This document shows, piece after piece, positions 22,116 through 30,176 of a stretch of 32,588 bases of DNA. Source of the DNA: Myxococcales bacterium. Its GTDB lineage: Bacteria > Myxococcota_A > Polyangia > Polyangiales > Polyangiaceae. The notes under the pieces were generated by a model, which was not told where the DNA came from, did no database searches, and saw only the letters and a list, made by a program, of their open reading frames with translations. The position numbers were made by a program, and so were the translations under genes. Where the stretch lies: assembly GCA_023248815.1 (NCBI GenBank), contig JAHFDV010000008.1, positions 1 to 32,588 of the forward strand, read 5' to 3'. The stretch's first letter is position 1, and each line of letters starts with the position of its first letter.

Positions 22116-23482
22116 TGCCGCACGATTACCACGTCTTTTGCGACGTCGGCGGGTGCTTCGGAAGAAGCGCCTTCACGGACCTCGGGAAACGAATGCTCCC
22201 ACTTGGCGACGACGACCGCCGCGAGCGCATTGCCGGTCACGTTGATCGCAGAACGCGCCATGTCCATGATTTCGTCGACGGCGAGAATCATCATCACGCC
22301 CGCTTCGCCGGGGAGACCGAAGCCTGCGCTCGTCCCCGCGATGATCACGAGCGTTGCCCGCGGAACCCCCGCGACACCCTTCGACGTGAGCATGAACGTC
22401 AGCATCATCGCGATTTGTCGTCCAAGGGACATCTCGATGTGGGCCGCTTGCGCGATCGTGAGACTCGCAAGAACGAGGTAGAGCGTCGAGCCGTCGAGAT
22501 TGAACGAGTAACCTGCGGGAACGACGAAGCTCGCAATGCGTTTCGGAACGCCGAACGCCGTCAGATCCTCGAGAAGACGTGGCAGGGCGGCTTCACTCGA
22601 CGCCGTCGTGTAGGCCGTCAAAATGGGCGTGCGGATCGCTCGAAAAAACGAGATCGCGCGAATCCCGAGGAGAAGAAGAATCGGGACGAAGACGAGACCG
22701 ACGAGCAAGAACAAGGAGCCGTAGAGGCTCCCCACGAGCTTCGCGTAGCGGCCGAGCAAGTAAAAAACGGCCGACCACCCGCGCAGCATGACGCCGCCGA
22801 CCTCGTGCCCCGCGGCCATGTGACTCATGTTGTAAGCCATGGCGCCGAAGACGCCGAGTGGCGTGAGCTTCATCACGTAACCCGTGTAACGGAACATCGC
22901 CTGCGCGACGACATCGATGCCTTCGATGATCTTCGTTCCGCGATCGCCAAGTTGCACGAGCGCGAGACCGAACATGATCGAGAAGACGACGATCGGAAGG
23001 AGATCGCCCTCGACGGCGTGCTTCGCGAGGTTCGAAGGAAAGGCGTGCAGCGCGAGATCCCATCCGCTCGGCGGATGCAGCGGAATCGCATCGGACTTCG
23101 CGTTCAGATCCAAGGGGAGGCCATCCCCGGGACGGACGACATTGGCGACGATGAGCCCAAGCGCCAGAGCGAGCGTCGTCACGATCTCGAAGTAGACGAT
23201 CGCCTTCCAGCCGAGACGGCGCACGGCCTTGAGATCACGCGTTTGCGCGACGCCGACGATCACCGTGGAGACGATGAGGGGAACGACGAGCCCTTTGATG
23301 AGCGAGATGAACGCGCGCGAGAGAAAGTGGAAGAGCTCGTAAGCGAACGGGTGCTCGTTCTGCGGAAGAAAGCCCCCGAGGACGACGCCGAGGACGAGCG
23401 CGAGGACGATCGTCGTGATGCCCTTTCGCGACTCGCCGCCGTGAGCCGCCGCCGCGCCGTCCGTCGCTGCGTTGGGAATCAA
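22112..23482 (-). CDS. Dicarboxylate/amino acid:cation symporter (DAACS, DctA/GltP family)
   Basis: About 456 residues with eight or so membrane helices and two re-entrant loops. Family motifs include LIKGLVVPLIVSTVIVGVAQ, LLPIVVFSIMFGLAL, the Ser-rich hairpin TAYTTASSEAALPRLL, VVPAGYSFNLDGSTLYL (the NMDGT-like motif) and MLTSKGVAGVPRATLVI. It would import C4-dicarboxylates, glutamate or aspartate with Na+ or H+ across the inner membrane; the exact substrate cannot be told. I set the start at TTG 23482 because AGGAG lies 7 bases before it; another TTG at 23509 is possible. It precedes uup in one unit, an unusual pairing with no obvious shared role. Confidence 0.88.
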   Translation of the reverse strand: MIPNAATDGAAAAHGGESRKGITTIVLALVLGVVLGGFLPQNEHPFAYELFHFLSRAFISLIKGLVVPLIVSTVIVGVAQTRDLKAVRRLGWKAIVYFEIVTTLALALGLIVANVVRPGDGLPLDLNAKSDAIPLHPPSGWDLALHAFPSNLAKHAVEGDLLPIVVFSIMFGLALVQLGDRGTKIIEGIDVVAQAMFRYTGYVMKLTPLGVFGAMAYNMSHMAAGHEVGGVMLRGWSAVFYLLGRYAKLVGSLYGSLFLLVGLVFVPILLLLGIRAISFFRAIRTPILTAYTTASSEAALPRLLEDLTAFGVPKRIASFVVPAGYSFNLDGSTLYLVLASLTIAQAAHIEMSLGRQIAMMLTFMLTSKGVAGVPRATLVIIAGTSAGFGLPGEAGVMMILAVDEIMDMARSAINVTGNALAAVVVAKWEHSFPEVREGASSEAPADVAKDVVIVRQ

Positions 23483-23626
23483 GAAAGGGCTCCTGCATCG
23501 CGCGCGCAAGTGAGGCTCGAAGTGAGCAGAAGGCTAGAAATCGTCGGGCGAATCACGCGGTCGACAATAGAACACATCTCCCGCGAGGCCATCGATTCCA
23601 ATCGATCGAAGGTCTCGATCCGCGCG

Positions 23627-23632
23627 TATACT
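23627..23632 (+). promoter_or_regulatory. Candidate -10 (TATACT) abutting the small membrane protein gene
   Basis: TATACT ends 7 bases before the GTG at 23640, so a start at the normal distance would give a leaderless mRNA. No clear -35 is present. Confidence 0.45.
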
Positions 23633-23639
23633 CCGAAGG

Positions 23640-23816
23640 GTGCGTCCGTACGATCTCGCGGCACTTCTGCTTTTGATTCTCGCGATCGTAGCGTTCGGTG
23701 CAGGCACCTGGGCCGTCTCGCGCGCGGACGACGTGCGCGCGTTCTATCTGCTGGTGGTGGGCGGGACGATGACGTGGGGATCCGTCCACCTTGCGCGTAG
23801 CGGCGTGCGACGATGA
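23640..23816 (+). CDS. 58-residue predicted membrane protein
   Basis: A short gene from GTG (23640) to TGA (23814-23816). It reads VRPYDLAALLLLILAIVAFG, then a loop with TWAVSRADDVR, a second hydrophobic segment (AFYLLVVGGTMTWGSVHLA) and a basic end RSGVRR. Two membrane helices are likely. The stop overlaps the ATG of the parvulin-like lipoprotein gene, which supports it being real and co-translated. I do not recognise the family. A -10-like TATACT lies just before its start. Confidence 0.6.
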   Translation: MRPYDLAALLLLILAIVAFGAGTWAVSRADDVRAFYLLVVGGTMTWGSVHLARSGVRR

Positions 23817-24748
23817 CGCGACGCGTACTCCTCGGCACGGTCTCCTTGCTGGCGCTCGCGGCGTGCGGCGATGACAAGCGCGCGAGCTCGACGCGGCCCG
23901 CGCCACCGAAAGGTACCTATGTCGCGCGCGTCGGCGACGACTTCGTGGCCCCCTCGTTCGTCGAGCAATCTGCGCGCGCTCGCTCCGTCGATGCGCGGCA
24001 AGCGCTCTCGGACGTCATCGACGACGCGTTGCTCGCACGAGCCGCTCGCGATCGCGGCTTCGACGAGCGCTGGACGAGTCAGCGCGATCGAACGGCGGCG
24101 GAAGCTCGCGCGGTGACTCTTCGCCTTCGCGATCTCGGACGCCAAGCCGGACCACCGACGGACGAAGAAATAGCGGCGCTATCGGAAGTGCGCTGGCAGG
24201 AGGTCGAAGTGCCTGCGGCCGTACGCGCAGTTCACGCACTCGTCGTGCGTCCCGCGGAAAAAGATCCGAAGCGCGCCGAAAAGACCGCGAGCGCCAAACG
24301 AATGGCCGAAGACCTCCTCGCGCGCGTTCACGACGCGACATCGCCCGATGACTTCGAAGCTCGGGCAAAGACGACGCCTCCGATCGACGGGCTCGAGCTC
24401 GTGGCCGAGAAGCTGCCCCCCTTCATCGCGACGGGCTTCGTCTCGGAGGTGGGCCAGATGTCGAAGATGGACGACGATTTCACGAAAGCCGCTTTTGCAC
24501 TGAAGGCCGTGGGTGAGCAAACGGGCATCGTCGAGACGTCGTTCGGCTTTCACGTCATTCGGCTCGTAGAGCGCCTTCCTCCGCGCTCGATGCCGTTTCC
24601 CGAGCGACGAACGCTCTTCGAGAGCGACGTGTACTTGCGACGCATGCGCGGCGCGTACGAGACGATTCTCGAAGCGCAGGGCACCGGTTTGAAGATCGAG
24701 TTCTCGCCGAACGCCGACGAGCTCATGCAACGCGTTCCTCTCGAATGA
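23813..24748 (+). CDS. Parvulin-like peptidyl-prolyl isomerase lipoprotein (PrsA/SurA type)
   Basis: 311 residues. MTRRVLLGTVSLLALAACGD is a lipoprotein signal with lipobox LAAC (Cys18). An N-terminal helical chaperone-like region follows (SVDARQALSDVIDDALLARA, EARAVTLRLRDLG). The rotamase-like domain at about 135-260 has VRAVHALVVRP at its start, DDFEARAKTT in the middle, and FTKAAFALKAVGEQTGIVET with SFGFHVIRLVER at its end. That last pair is the clearest parvulin signature. The first motif is degenerate (AVHALV for the usual ARHIL), so catalysis may be weak and the main job chaperoning of exported proteins. It is coupled to the small membrane protein upstream and followed 7 bases later by the roadblock-like gene. 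Confidence 0.82.
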   Translation: MTRRVLLGTVSLLALAACGDDKRASSTRPAPPKGTYVARVGDDFVAPSFVEQSARARSVDARQALSDVIDDALLARAARDRGFDERWTSQRDRTAAEARAVTLRLRDLGRQAGPPTDEEIAALSEVRWQEVEVPAAVRAVHALVVRPAEKDPKRAEKTASAKRMAEDLLARVHDATSPDDFEARAKTTPPIDGLELVAEKLPPFIATGFVSEVGQMSKMDDDFTKAAFALKAVGEQTGIVETSFGFHVIRLVERLPPRSMPFPERRTLFESDVYLRRMRGAYETILEAQGTGLKIEFSPNADELMQRVPLE

Positions 24749-24755
24749 CGACTGG

Positions 24756-25391
24756 ATGATCAAACGCTCGCGACACAAGCATTTGCCGCGCGACATGGAC
24801 GCGAGTCCATTCTCCGTGATCCTCGCAGGCCTCATCTATCGCCTGCCCGGAGCGGTTGCGGCATGTCTCGTCGACAAGGACGGCGAGTCCGTGGACTACG
24901 CAGGCGCCGGAGAGCCGTTCGACATCAAGGTCACGGGCGCGTACTGGCAGATCGTCCAGCGCTTCTTTCGGCAGTGCCACATGTTCGCCGGCACGCGCGA
25001 ACTCGTGATCCGTTGTGGCAAGAAGAGCTTTCTTTTGCGGGCGCTTCCCGACGACTACGTCGTCGTCGTCTCGCTCCACCGTCATGCGGGCTATTCGGGC
25101 GTCGATCGCGCGCTCTCCGCTTGCGTCCATGCACTCGCGCGCGAGGCTCGTTGGGACCTTCCCGAGGAAACGCGCAGCTGGTTTGCGATTCACGTCGAAA
25201 GCGATGCCAAGCGTCGCCCGATCCGCATCATCTACGGCGGACTCGCCGAACGCGTCGAGGTGGTCGGGACGATCGTCGGCCTTCGAAAGTGTGATCGCGG
25301 GTTCCGCATCCGGCTCGCTTCAGGGCCTGAAATTACGGTAGTCCGTGAGCCAGGCGACTTTTGGTACGCCGAAGAACAACACGGCATTTGA
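24756..25391 (+). CDS. Roadblock/LC7-like domain protein with an extra C-terminal domain
   Basis: 211 residues. Residues ~15-125 have the layout of a roadblock/LC7 domain: SVILAGLIYRLPGAVAACLV then DKDGESVDYAGAG, a helix (YWQIVQRFFRQ), strand ELVIRCGKKSFLLRAL and DDYVVVVSLHR, then a last helix. This fold is used by small GTPase partners such as MglB of myxobacteria. The C-terminal ~75 residues (WFAIHVESDAKRRPIRIIYG, EVVGTIVGLRKCDRGFRIRL, ITVVREPGDFWYAE) look like a small beta domain that I do not recognise. No small GTPase gene is adjacent. The start could also be ATG 24795. The call is from pattern alone. Confidence 0.6.
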   Translation: MIKRSRHKHLPRDMDASPFSVILAGLIYRLPGAVAACLVDKDGESVDYAGAGEPFDIKVTGAYWQIVQRFFRQCHMFAGTRELVIRCGKKSFLLRALPDDYVVVVSLHRHAGYSGVDRALSACVHALAREARWDLPEETRSWFAIHVESDAKRRPIRIIYGGLAERVEVVGTIVGLRKCDRGFRIRLASGPEITVVREPGDFWYAEEQHGI

Positions 25392-25412
25392 GGGCGCTCG
25401 GGCCCACGCGCG

Positions 25413-26492
25413 TCACTCGCGTCGTCGATTGTGCCGCGTGACGAGCGCGAGATAGTCGGGAAGCGTTCGTTCGTCGTTGTGATTGGCTTTTGCGACGGCG
25501 GCAGAGTCGGGGAGGCGATCGACGAGGCGACGGAGCTCTTGCCCTTTGCGCCCCGTGCCCTCTTCCTGGAACCACGGCTCGAACGCCACTTGGAGCTCGG
25601 AGATGCCCGTCCCCCGGAGATGCCCGCGGCGCGCGAGATCGAGATAGCTGCGTGCGAGTTGATCGCCGTCGAACCGATGCTTCTCGACGAGCTCGGCGCC
25701 GACGCGCAGAACGGACCTCGGAGCGAGCGTTCCGTCTTCTTGGCAGAGGAACGCCGCTTGAAGATAGTTGTAGAACGGCACGACGCGTCGCCCGTAGGCC
25801 GCAAAGACATCGGGCGGCGTTTGCTGATCGAGATGAATCAAGATGCGTGCAACGCGCCCTTTTTCGCGTGGGACCGAGCGCGCGCGAAAGAGCGTCGTGT
25901 CGAGAACGTCGTCGTACATCTTTCCGCGGCGGGCAATCGCGCGGAGAAGCGTCTCGTCGACCGTGCCTTCGAGAATGTCGGAATAGAGCGAGTAGACGAA
26001 CGCGTCTGCCTCAGAGTCGTCGCCGAAGAGCCACTCGCGCGCGAGCTCGTCGTGCTCTTGGATGCGAAGCCCCAAGAGGGCGGGCAGCTTGTAACCGAGC
26101 TGGTCTCGCAGCGCGCGAAAGCGGAGCCGCAACACGTTTCGCAAGTTCGGCTTGAGCGTGAAGGAAGCCCATTCGATGCCGTCGAGCTTGAGCTTTCGTT
26201 CGAGCGATCGCCGCATCTGTTCGGGCGATCCAGAAAGAATGTGCACGCGAATGCCGGAGCTCGCCATCTCGCGAAGAAGCGTCGAGGCTCCCGGATTGGC
26301 GCGCTTCGCTTCTGGCGACTCGAACGCCGTCTTCACGAGATCCCGCAGCGTGTCGAACTCGGTACGGAGATAGGTCTTGTCGAGATCCCACCGCGTGATG
26401 CGCGAGACCGCGCCTGGCTGCGGTGGCAGCGAGTTCGCCTTGGCGGGGGGGCGACTGACGGACGTCATCCTGACGGTGGCCTCGACCCGCAC
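25413..26492 (-). CDS. App1-like HAD phosphatase-domain protein
   Basis: About 359 residues. HAD-type motifs are clear: motif I Asp36-Leu-Asp38-Lys-Thr in TRWDLDKTYL, motif II Ser87-Gly in VHILSGSPEQM, motif III Lys114 in TLKPNLRN and motif IV in WLFGDDSEADAFVYSLY (GDD at 157-159). This set matches the App1-type (DUF2183) phosphatidate-phosphatase-like domain. The C-terminal half (~200-359) is helical and unfamiliar. A lipid or protein phosphate may be the substrate. It starts one base after the kinase stop codon: GTG at 26492, or ATG at 26468, which keeps all motifs. Kinase and phosphatase-like protein are thus in one unit. Confidence 0.75.
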   Translation of the reverse strand: MRVEATVRMTSVSRPPAKANSLPPQPGAVSRITRWDLDKTYLRTEFDTLRDLVKTAFESPEAKRANPGASTLLREMASSGIRVHILSGSPEQMRRSLERKLKLDGIEWASFTLKPNLRNVLRLRFRALRDQLGYKLPALLGLRIQEHDELAREWLFGDDSEADAFVYSLYSDILEGTVDETLLRAIARRGKMYDDVLDTTLFRARSVPREKGRVARILIHLDQQTPPDVFAAYGRRVVPFYNYLQAAFLCQEDGTLAPRSVLRVGAELVEKHRFDGDQLARSYLDLARRGHLRGTGISELQVAFEPWFQEEGTGRKGQELRRLVDRLPDSAAVAKANHNDERTLPDYLALVTRHNRRRE

Positions 26493-26493
26493 A

Positions 26494-29214
26494 TCACGAA
26501 GCGGCGGGCAGACTCCGTTCGAACGTCTTCAAAGAATCGATGAGGTCGTTCGAGTTGCTCTTCTTTGCGAGCTCCAGCGCCTCGCGAAGATACATGCGTG
26601 CATCATGCATGTGCTTGCGTCCCCGCGCGACGTTGGCAAGTGCACCGAGCACGCGTGCGCGATCTGGGCCGCCAGGACCGGCGAGATCGAGCGATTCGCG
26701 GAGAACGCCCTCGGCGTCGACGAAGGCGCCGGTTTGCGCGAGCGCTTCGCCGAGCTTGCGGCTGAAGATGAAGACGGCGCGAAGCGGATCTTCGATTTCT
26801 CCACGGAAGAGCTCGCGACGTGCGAGCTCGAGGCCACGGCGGAGCGTCAAGACGACACCGTCGCTGTCTCCGCGACCTGCCTGCAAGTTTGCAAGGCGTT
26901 CCAACACGAATAGCGCTTCGAACGATCGCTGAGCGTGGAACTCGTGGAGGGCGCGCACTTCGATCGGATCACCGCGGAGCTCACTGCCTTCGGCGGCGTG
27001 CTGATGGAGCTCGCGACGAACGGCGGCGGGGATGGTGCCGAGAGCAATCTCGCGGAGAAGTGGGTGCGTCGTTCCGAAGACTTCGCCGCCCTCGACCATG
27101 CCCGCTGCGCGAAGCTGATTGAGCGCATCCGAGAAGTCGAAGTCGCCGAGGAGTGGGCGGAGCGAGTCGGCCGTGGCCTGGTCGCCGACGACGGAGATTG
27201 CCTGAAGGACGCGGCGGGCATCGCCACCGAGGCGCTCGACGCGGAGCGCGATCAAGTCGCCGAGACGCGCAGGCGCCCCCGTACCTTCTTCACCGGTGAA
27301 GCGCAGCACCTGATCGACGTAGAGCGGGGCCGTTCCGCGCGACGTTGCCGGAGGAACGGAGGCACTGATGCCTCCACGCGCGAAGAGCTGGCCGACGACG
27401 GCGTTCGACAGACCGGCGAGCACGCGCACCTGGCTCGCATCGCGCCACGAGGGCAAGTGCTCCGGGCTGTGTGCCGCGAGGAAAAGGAGCGGAACCTTGG
27501 GCGGGTTCATCACGAGATCGGCGATGGCGTTGCGGCTCACGCCGTCGACGTTTTGCAAGTCGTCGACGAACACGAGAACGGGACGCCCGTACGCTTTCAC
27601 GGAGGCTTGCGTGAGAACCCAACGAAGCGCTTCGACGACGTTGCGTTTGCGAAGGTCCGGCTCCATCGTCGCGCTGAGCTCGGGATCGAGGTCGAAGATG
27701 TCGGCCAAGCCGCGCTCGATCGAACGCGTGAGCGAGCCCGACATGATCGCTGCCGCCGTCGCCGCGCGATCCATGTGTGCGAGGCGTTCGATGATCGTGC
27801 GAAGTGCGTAGCAGCTCACTTCTGCGCCCACGGGATCGGGACCGGCGATCGCGATCGGGTCACCACCGCTCTGCGAGAGTTGAATGAACTCGCGCGCGAG
27901 GCGCGTCTTGCCGAGACCGGCGTCGCCGACGAGTCGAAGAGCGACGAAGCCGCTCGCCGCGCGTTCTCGCTGTTCTTCGAGCCAGGCGATCTCTTCGTCG
28001 CGGCCCACGAGCGGAAGGGGAAATGCGAGGCGTTCACGCGACGAAGCGCGGCGCGCAGGAATCACGGACGAAGCGGCTTCGCCGGTGCCGGGCATGCGCG
28101 GTGCGCGTGGGATGGATGCGACGGCTGCGTTCGCCGTGGGCGTGAGGCTCATTCCCGAAAGAGGGCTTCCGCACTCACCGCAGAACTTTTGCGTCGCCGG
28201 GTTCGGATAATGGCAGCGCACGCATTCGAGGATGACTTGCGACGGACGCGTCCGCGCCTCGTCGAGCTCCTGAATGACGTCGCGGAGCGCCGCCGAGAAT
28301 TCGTCGGCAGACTGGTATCGCTGCTCCGTGCTCTTCGACATGCTCTTCTTGAGCACGTTCACGATCGACTCGGGGATGTCGCGCTCGGGAGCGACCGTGC
28401 GCGGATCATCGGGCTCACGCGTGAGGTGAAGAAGCACGACTTGCGTCGGTGACTCTGCTTCGAAGGGGAGTCGGCCCGTGAGGAGCTGGTAGAAGATGAC
28501 GCCCATCGCGTAGACGTCCGAGCGATGGTCGAGCGGATCGCCGCGGCCCTGCTCGGGGCTCATGTATTCGGGGGTACCGCACACGATGCCGGGGCTCGTG
28601 ATGCCGGGGCCGTTCTCGACGCGCATCTTCGCGAGACCGAAGTCGACGACTTTGACGAAGTCGCCGCCAGTGCGAATCGCCGAGAGGATGATGTTCTCGG
28701 GTTTGAGATCGCGATGGATGATCTCGAGCGAGTGCGCTTCCGACAATGCCGAGAGCGTCTGCCGAAGCACGTCGACGATGCGACGAAACGGCAGCGGCCC
28801 GTCTTCGTAGGCGACGCGCGAGAGATCGCGCCCACGAATGTATTCCATGACGAGGTAGTGCTGCCCGTCTTGGGTCTTGCCGAAGTCGATGATGCCGACC
28901 GAGTTCGGATGATTGAGGCGACTCGCTGCGCGCGCTTCCGTGATGAAGCGAGCGGCCGCGTTCTCTTCGCCAACGAGATGCGGGTGGATGATTTTTACGG
29001 CGACGGTGCGACCGAGGGCGGTCTGCTCGGCGCGATAGACGCGACCCATGCCGCCGATACCGACGAGCTCGATGATGACGTAGCCGCCGGGCAATGTCTT
29101 TCCGATGAGCGGATCATCGGATTGCGGCGCCACCTGGGCGACTGGAAAGCCGCATCCTGGGCAGAACCGGTGGGACTCCTCGCAAGGAGACGCGCACTGC
29201 GGACAAGCTCGCAT
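26494..29214 (-). CDS. Ser/Thr protein kinase flanked by two zinc ribbons, with AAA-type ATPase and TPR-like C-terminus
   Basis: 906 residues. A zinc ribbon (Cys4, Cys7, Cys18, Cys21) opens the protein. A eukaryotic-like kinase covers ~36-315: GIGGMGRVY glycine loop, Lys74 in VAVK, His167-Arg-Asp169 in IIHRDLKPEN, DFG 191-193 and CGTPEYMSPEQ. A second zinc ribbon follows (Cys331, Cys334, Cys345, Cys348). From ~400 there is an ATPase module of the kinase-AAA/STAND type: PLVGRDEEIAWLE, Walker A GDAGLGKT (430-437) and Walker B VLVFVDDLQNVD (546 on). The C-terminal ~250 residues are helical and resemble TPR repeats (ARVLGALANVARG, ARMYLREALELA). No membrane helix is present, so it is cytoplasmic. 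All catalytic residues are intact. Confidence 0.92.
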   Translation of the reverse strand: MRACPQCASPCEESHRFCPGCGFPVAQVAPQSDDPLIGKTLPGGYVIIELVGIGGMGRVYRAEQTALGRTVAVKIIHPHLVGEENAAARFITEARAASRLNHPNSVGIIDFGKTQDGQHYLVMEYIRGRDLSRVAYEDGPLPFRRIVDVLRQTLSALSEAHSLEIIHRDLKPENIILSAIRTGGDFVKVVDFGLAKMRVENGPGITSPGIVCGTPEYMSPEQGRGDPLDHRSDVYAMGVIFYQLLTGRLPFEAESPTQVVLLHLTREPDDPRTVAPERDIPESIVNVLKKSMSKSTEQRYQSADEFSAALRDVIQELDEARTRPSQVILECVRCHYPNPATQKFCGECGSPLSGMSLTPTANAAVASIPRAPRMPGTGEAASSVIPARRASSRERLAFPLPLVGRDEEIAWLEEQRERAASGFVALRLVGDAGLGKTRLAREFIQLSQSGGDPIAIAGPDPVGAEVSCYALRTIIERLAHMDRAATAAAIMSGSLTRSIERGLADIFDLDPELSATMEPDLRKRNVVEALRWVLTQASVKAYGRPVLVFVDDLQNVDGVSRNAIADLVMNPPKVPLLFLAAHSPEHLPSWRDASQVRVLAGLSNAVVGQLFARGGISASVPPATSRGTAPLYVDQVLRFTGEEGTGAPARLGDLIALRVERLGGDARRVLQAISVVGDQATADSLRPLLGDFDFSDALNQLRAAGMVEGGEVFGTTHPLLREIALGTIPAAVRRELHQHAAEGSELRGDPIEVRALHEFHAQRSFEALFVLERLANLQAGRGDSDGVVLTLRRGLELARRELFRGEIEDPLRAVFIFSRKLGEALAQTGAFVDAEGVLRESLDLAGPGGPDRARVLGALANVARGRKHMHDARMYLREALELAKKSNSNDLIDSLKTFERSLPAAS

Positions 29215-29310
29215 CGGGAAGCAAAAAGCGTAACACCGGTTTGCACGGCGCGGAACGCTCGATTGTTCGCAAAATTGCCCGCTTCGAGTGAAGCGACGTA
29301 CGCTTCAAAT

Positions 29311-30069
29311 GTGAAAGAGTGGCGTCGACTCGGGGAAATTCTCGTCTCAGAGGGATTCCTCACGGAAACCGCGGTTGCGGAGGCGATTGCCAATGCGGAC
29401 GCTGGGACGCGCATTGGAGAGCACCTCGTGCGCGCGGGTCTCCTTTCTGAGACGCAACTCGCGCAAGCGCTGGCCCACCAGCTCTCTTTGCCTTGGGTTT
29501 CGATCGTCCACGTCGACTTTCGTTCCGAGATTCTCGAGCGAATTCCTGCGGAGATGGCCTCGCGTCTACGGATCATCCCCGTTTACCTCCAGCAAGCGCC
29601 CGGACAAGACCCCGTGCTCTTCGTGGCGACGTCGGATCCGACGAATGAAGATGCGATCGCCGAAGCTTCCAAGCACGCGAAGATGCCCGTGCGGATGTAT
29701 GTCGCCGCGCAGGGCGACCTTCTGACCGCGATCCGCTTTCACTACGGTGCAGCTGCTGAACGCGACAGCTTGCGTCCAAAAGCCGATGGCAAGAAAGTCG
29801 ATGCGAAGGCCGCCGCGTACGCCTCGAAGCAACAAGCCCCGCCTCTCCCGATGCGCGCGAAGATGCCGTCGATTACGAGCGAAGCGATGCTTCCACGAAA
29901 GAGCGAAGACGAGCCACCGCGTGAATCGGTGAAAGAGCCTGAAAAAGAAGCTCCGAAAGAGCTTGCCCAAGAAGAGGGGCCGAAGCGCATCGCAAGTGTC
30001 GAGGTCGAGCTCGATTTTGGGGCAAGCGGTCCGCCGAAGGCAGGCGATCCGACCCCGAGCGATTCGTAA
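29311..30069 (+). CDS. Orphan MshEN (type II secretion GspE N-terminal) domain protein
   Basis: 252 residues from GTG (29311), read VKEWRRLGEILVSEGFL. Residues ~1-150 match the MshEN/T2SSE_N module found at the N-terminus of GspE/PilB/MshE ATPases: LGEILVSEGFLTETAVAEAI, GEHLVRAGLLSETQLAQAL, SLPWVSIVHVDF, then RIIPVYLQ and VLFVATSDPTNEDAI. In other proteins this module binds c-di-GMP. No ATPase domain follows; the C-terminal ~100 residues are low-complexity and charged (EPEKEAPKELAQEEG). It may be a stand-alone c-di-GMP or protein-docking adaptor. The frame stays open far upstream, but that is antisense to the kinase. A -10-like TACGCT at 29299 has TTGCCC 18 bases before it. Confidence 0.85.
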   Translation: MKEWRRLGEILVSEGFLTETAVAEAIANADAGTRIGEHLVRAGLLSETQLAQALAHQLSLPWVSIVHVDFRSEILERIPAEMASRLRIIPVYLQQAPGQDPVLFVATSDPTNEDAIAEASKHAKMPVRMYVAAQGDLLTAIRFHYGAAAERDSLRPKADGKKVDAKAAAYASKQQAPPLPMRAKMPSITSEAMLPRKSEDEPPRESVKEPEKEAPKELAQEEGPKRIASVEVELDFGASGPPKAGDPTPSDS

Positions 30070-30113
30070 CCTCGCGCGTAGTCGCTCTTCGGGGCGGCTT
30101 CGCTCTCCCTGAA

Positions 30114-30155
30114 ACGAAAAAACGCGCACTCTTTCGAGCGCGCGTTTCGTCTTTT
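30114..30155. terminator. Bidirectional rho-independent terminator
   Basis: AAACGCGCACTC (30120-30131), loop TTTC, GAGCGCGCGTTT (30136-30147), extended by ACGAAA/TTTCGT arms. Plus-strand transcripts see CGTCTTTTG after it, and minus-strand transcripts see TTTTTTCGTTT. It serves both the MshEN gene and the convergent TPR/PEGA gene. Confidence 0.85.
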
Positions 30156-30176
30156 GTGGAACTGATCGAGAGCGAC

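Noticed and set aside
22115-23800. Plus-strand open frame of about 561 codons opposite the symporter.
   Set aside because: The symporter on the minus strand has clear family motifs; the plus-strand translation is charged and featureless.
26935-28452. Long plus-strand open frame of about 505 codons.
   Set aside because: It lies antisense to the kinase-ATPase gene, is Arg/Glu-rich without domain features, and is a typical shadow frame.
28525-29310. Plus-strand upstream extension of the MshEN reading frame.
   Set aside because: It is antisense to the conserved kinase domain; high-G+C codon bias keeps the opposite frame open. MshEN similarity begins at about 29311.
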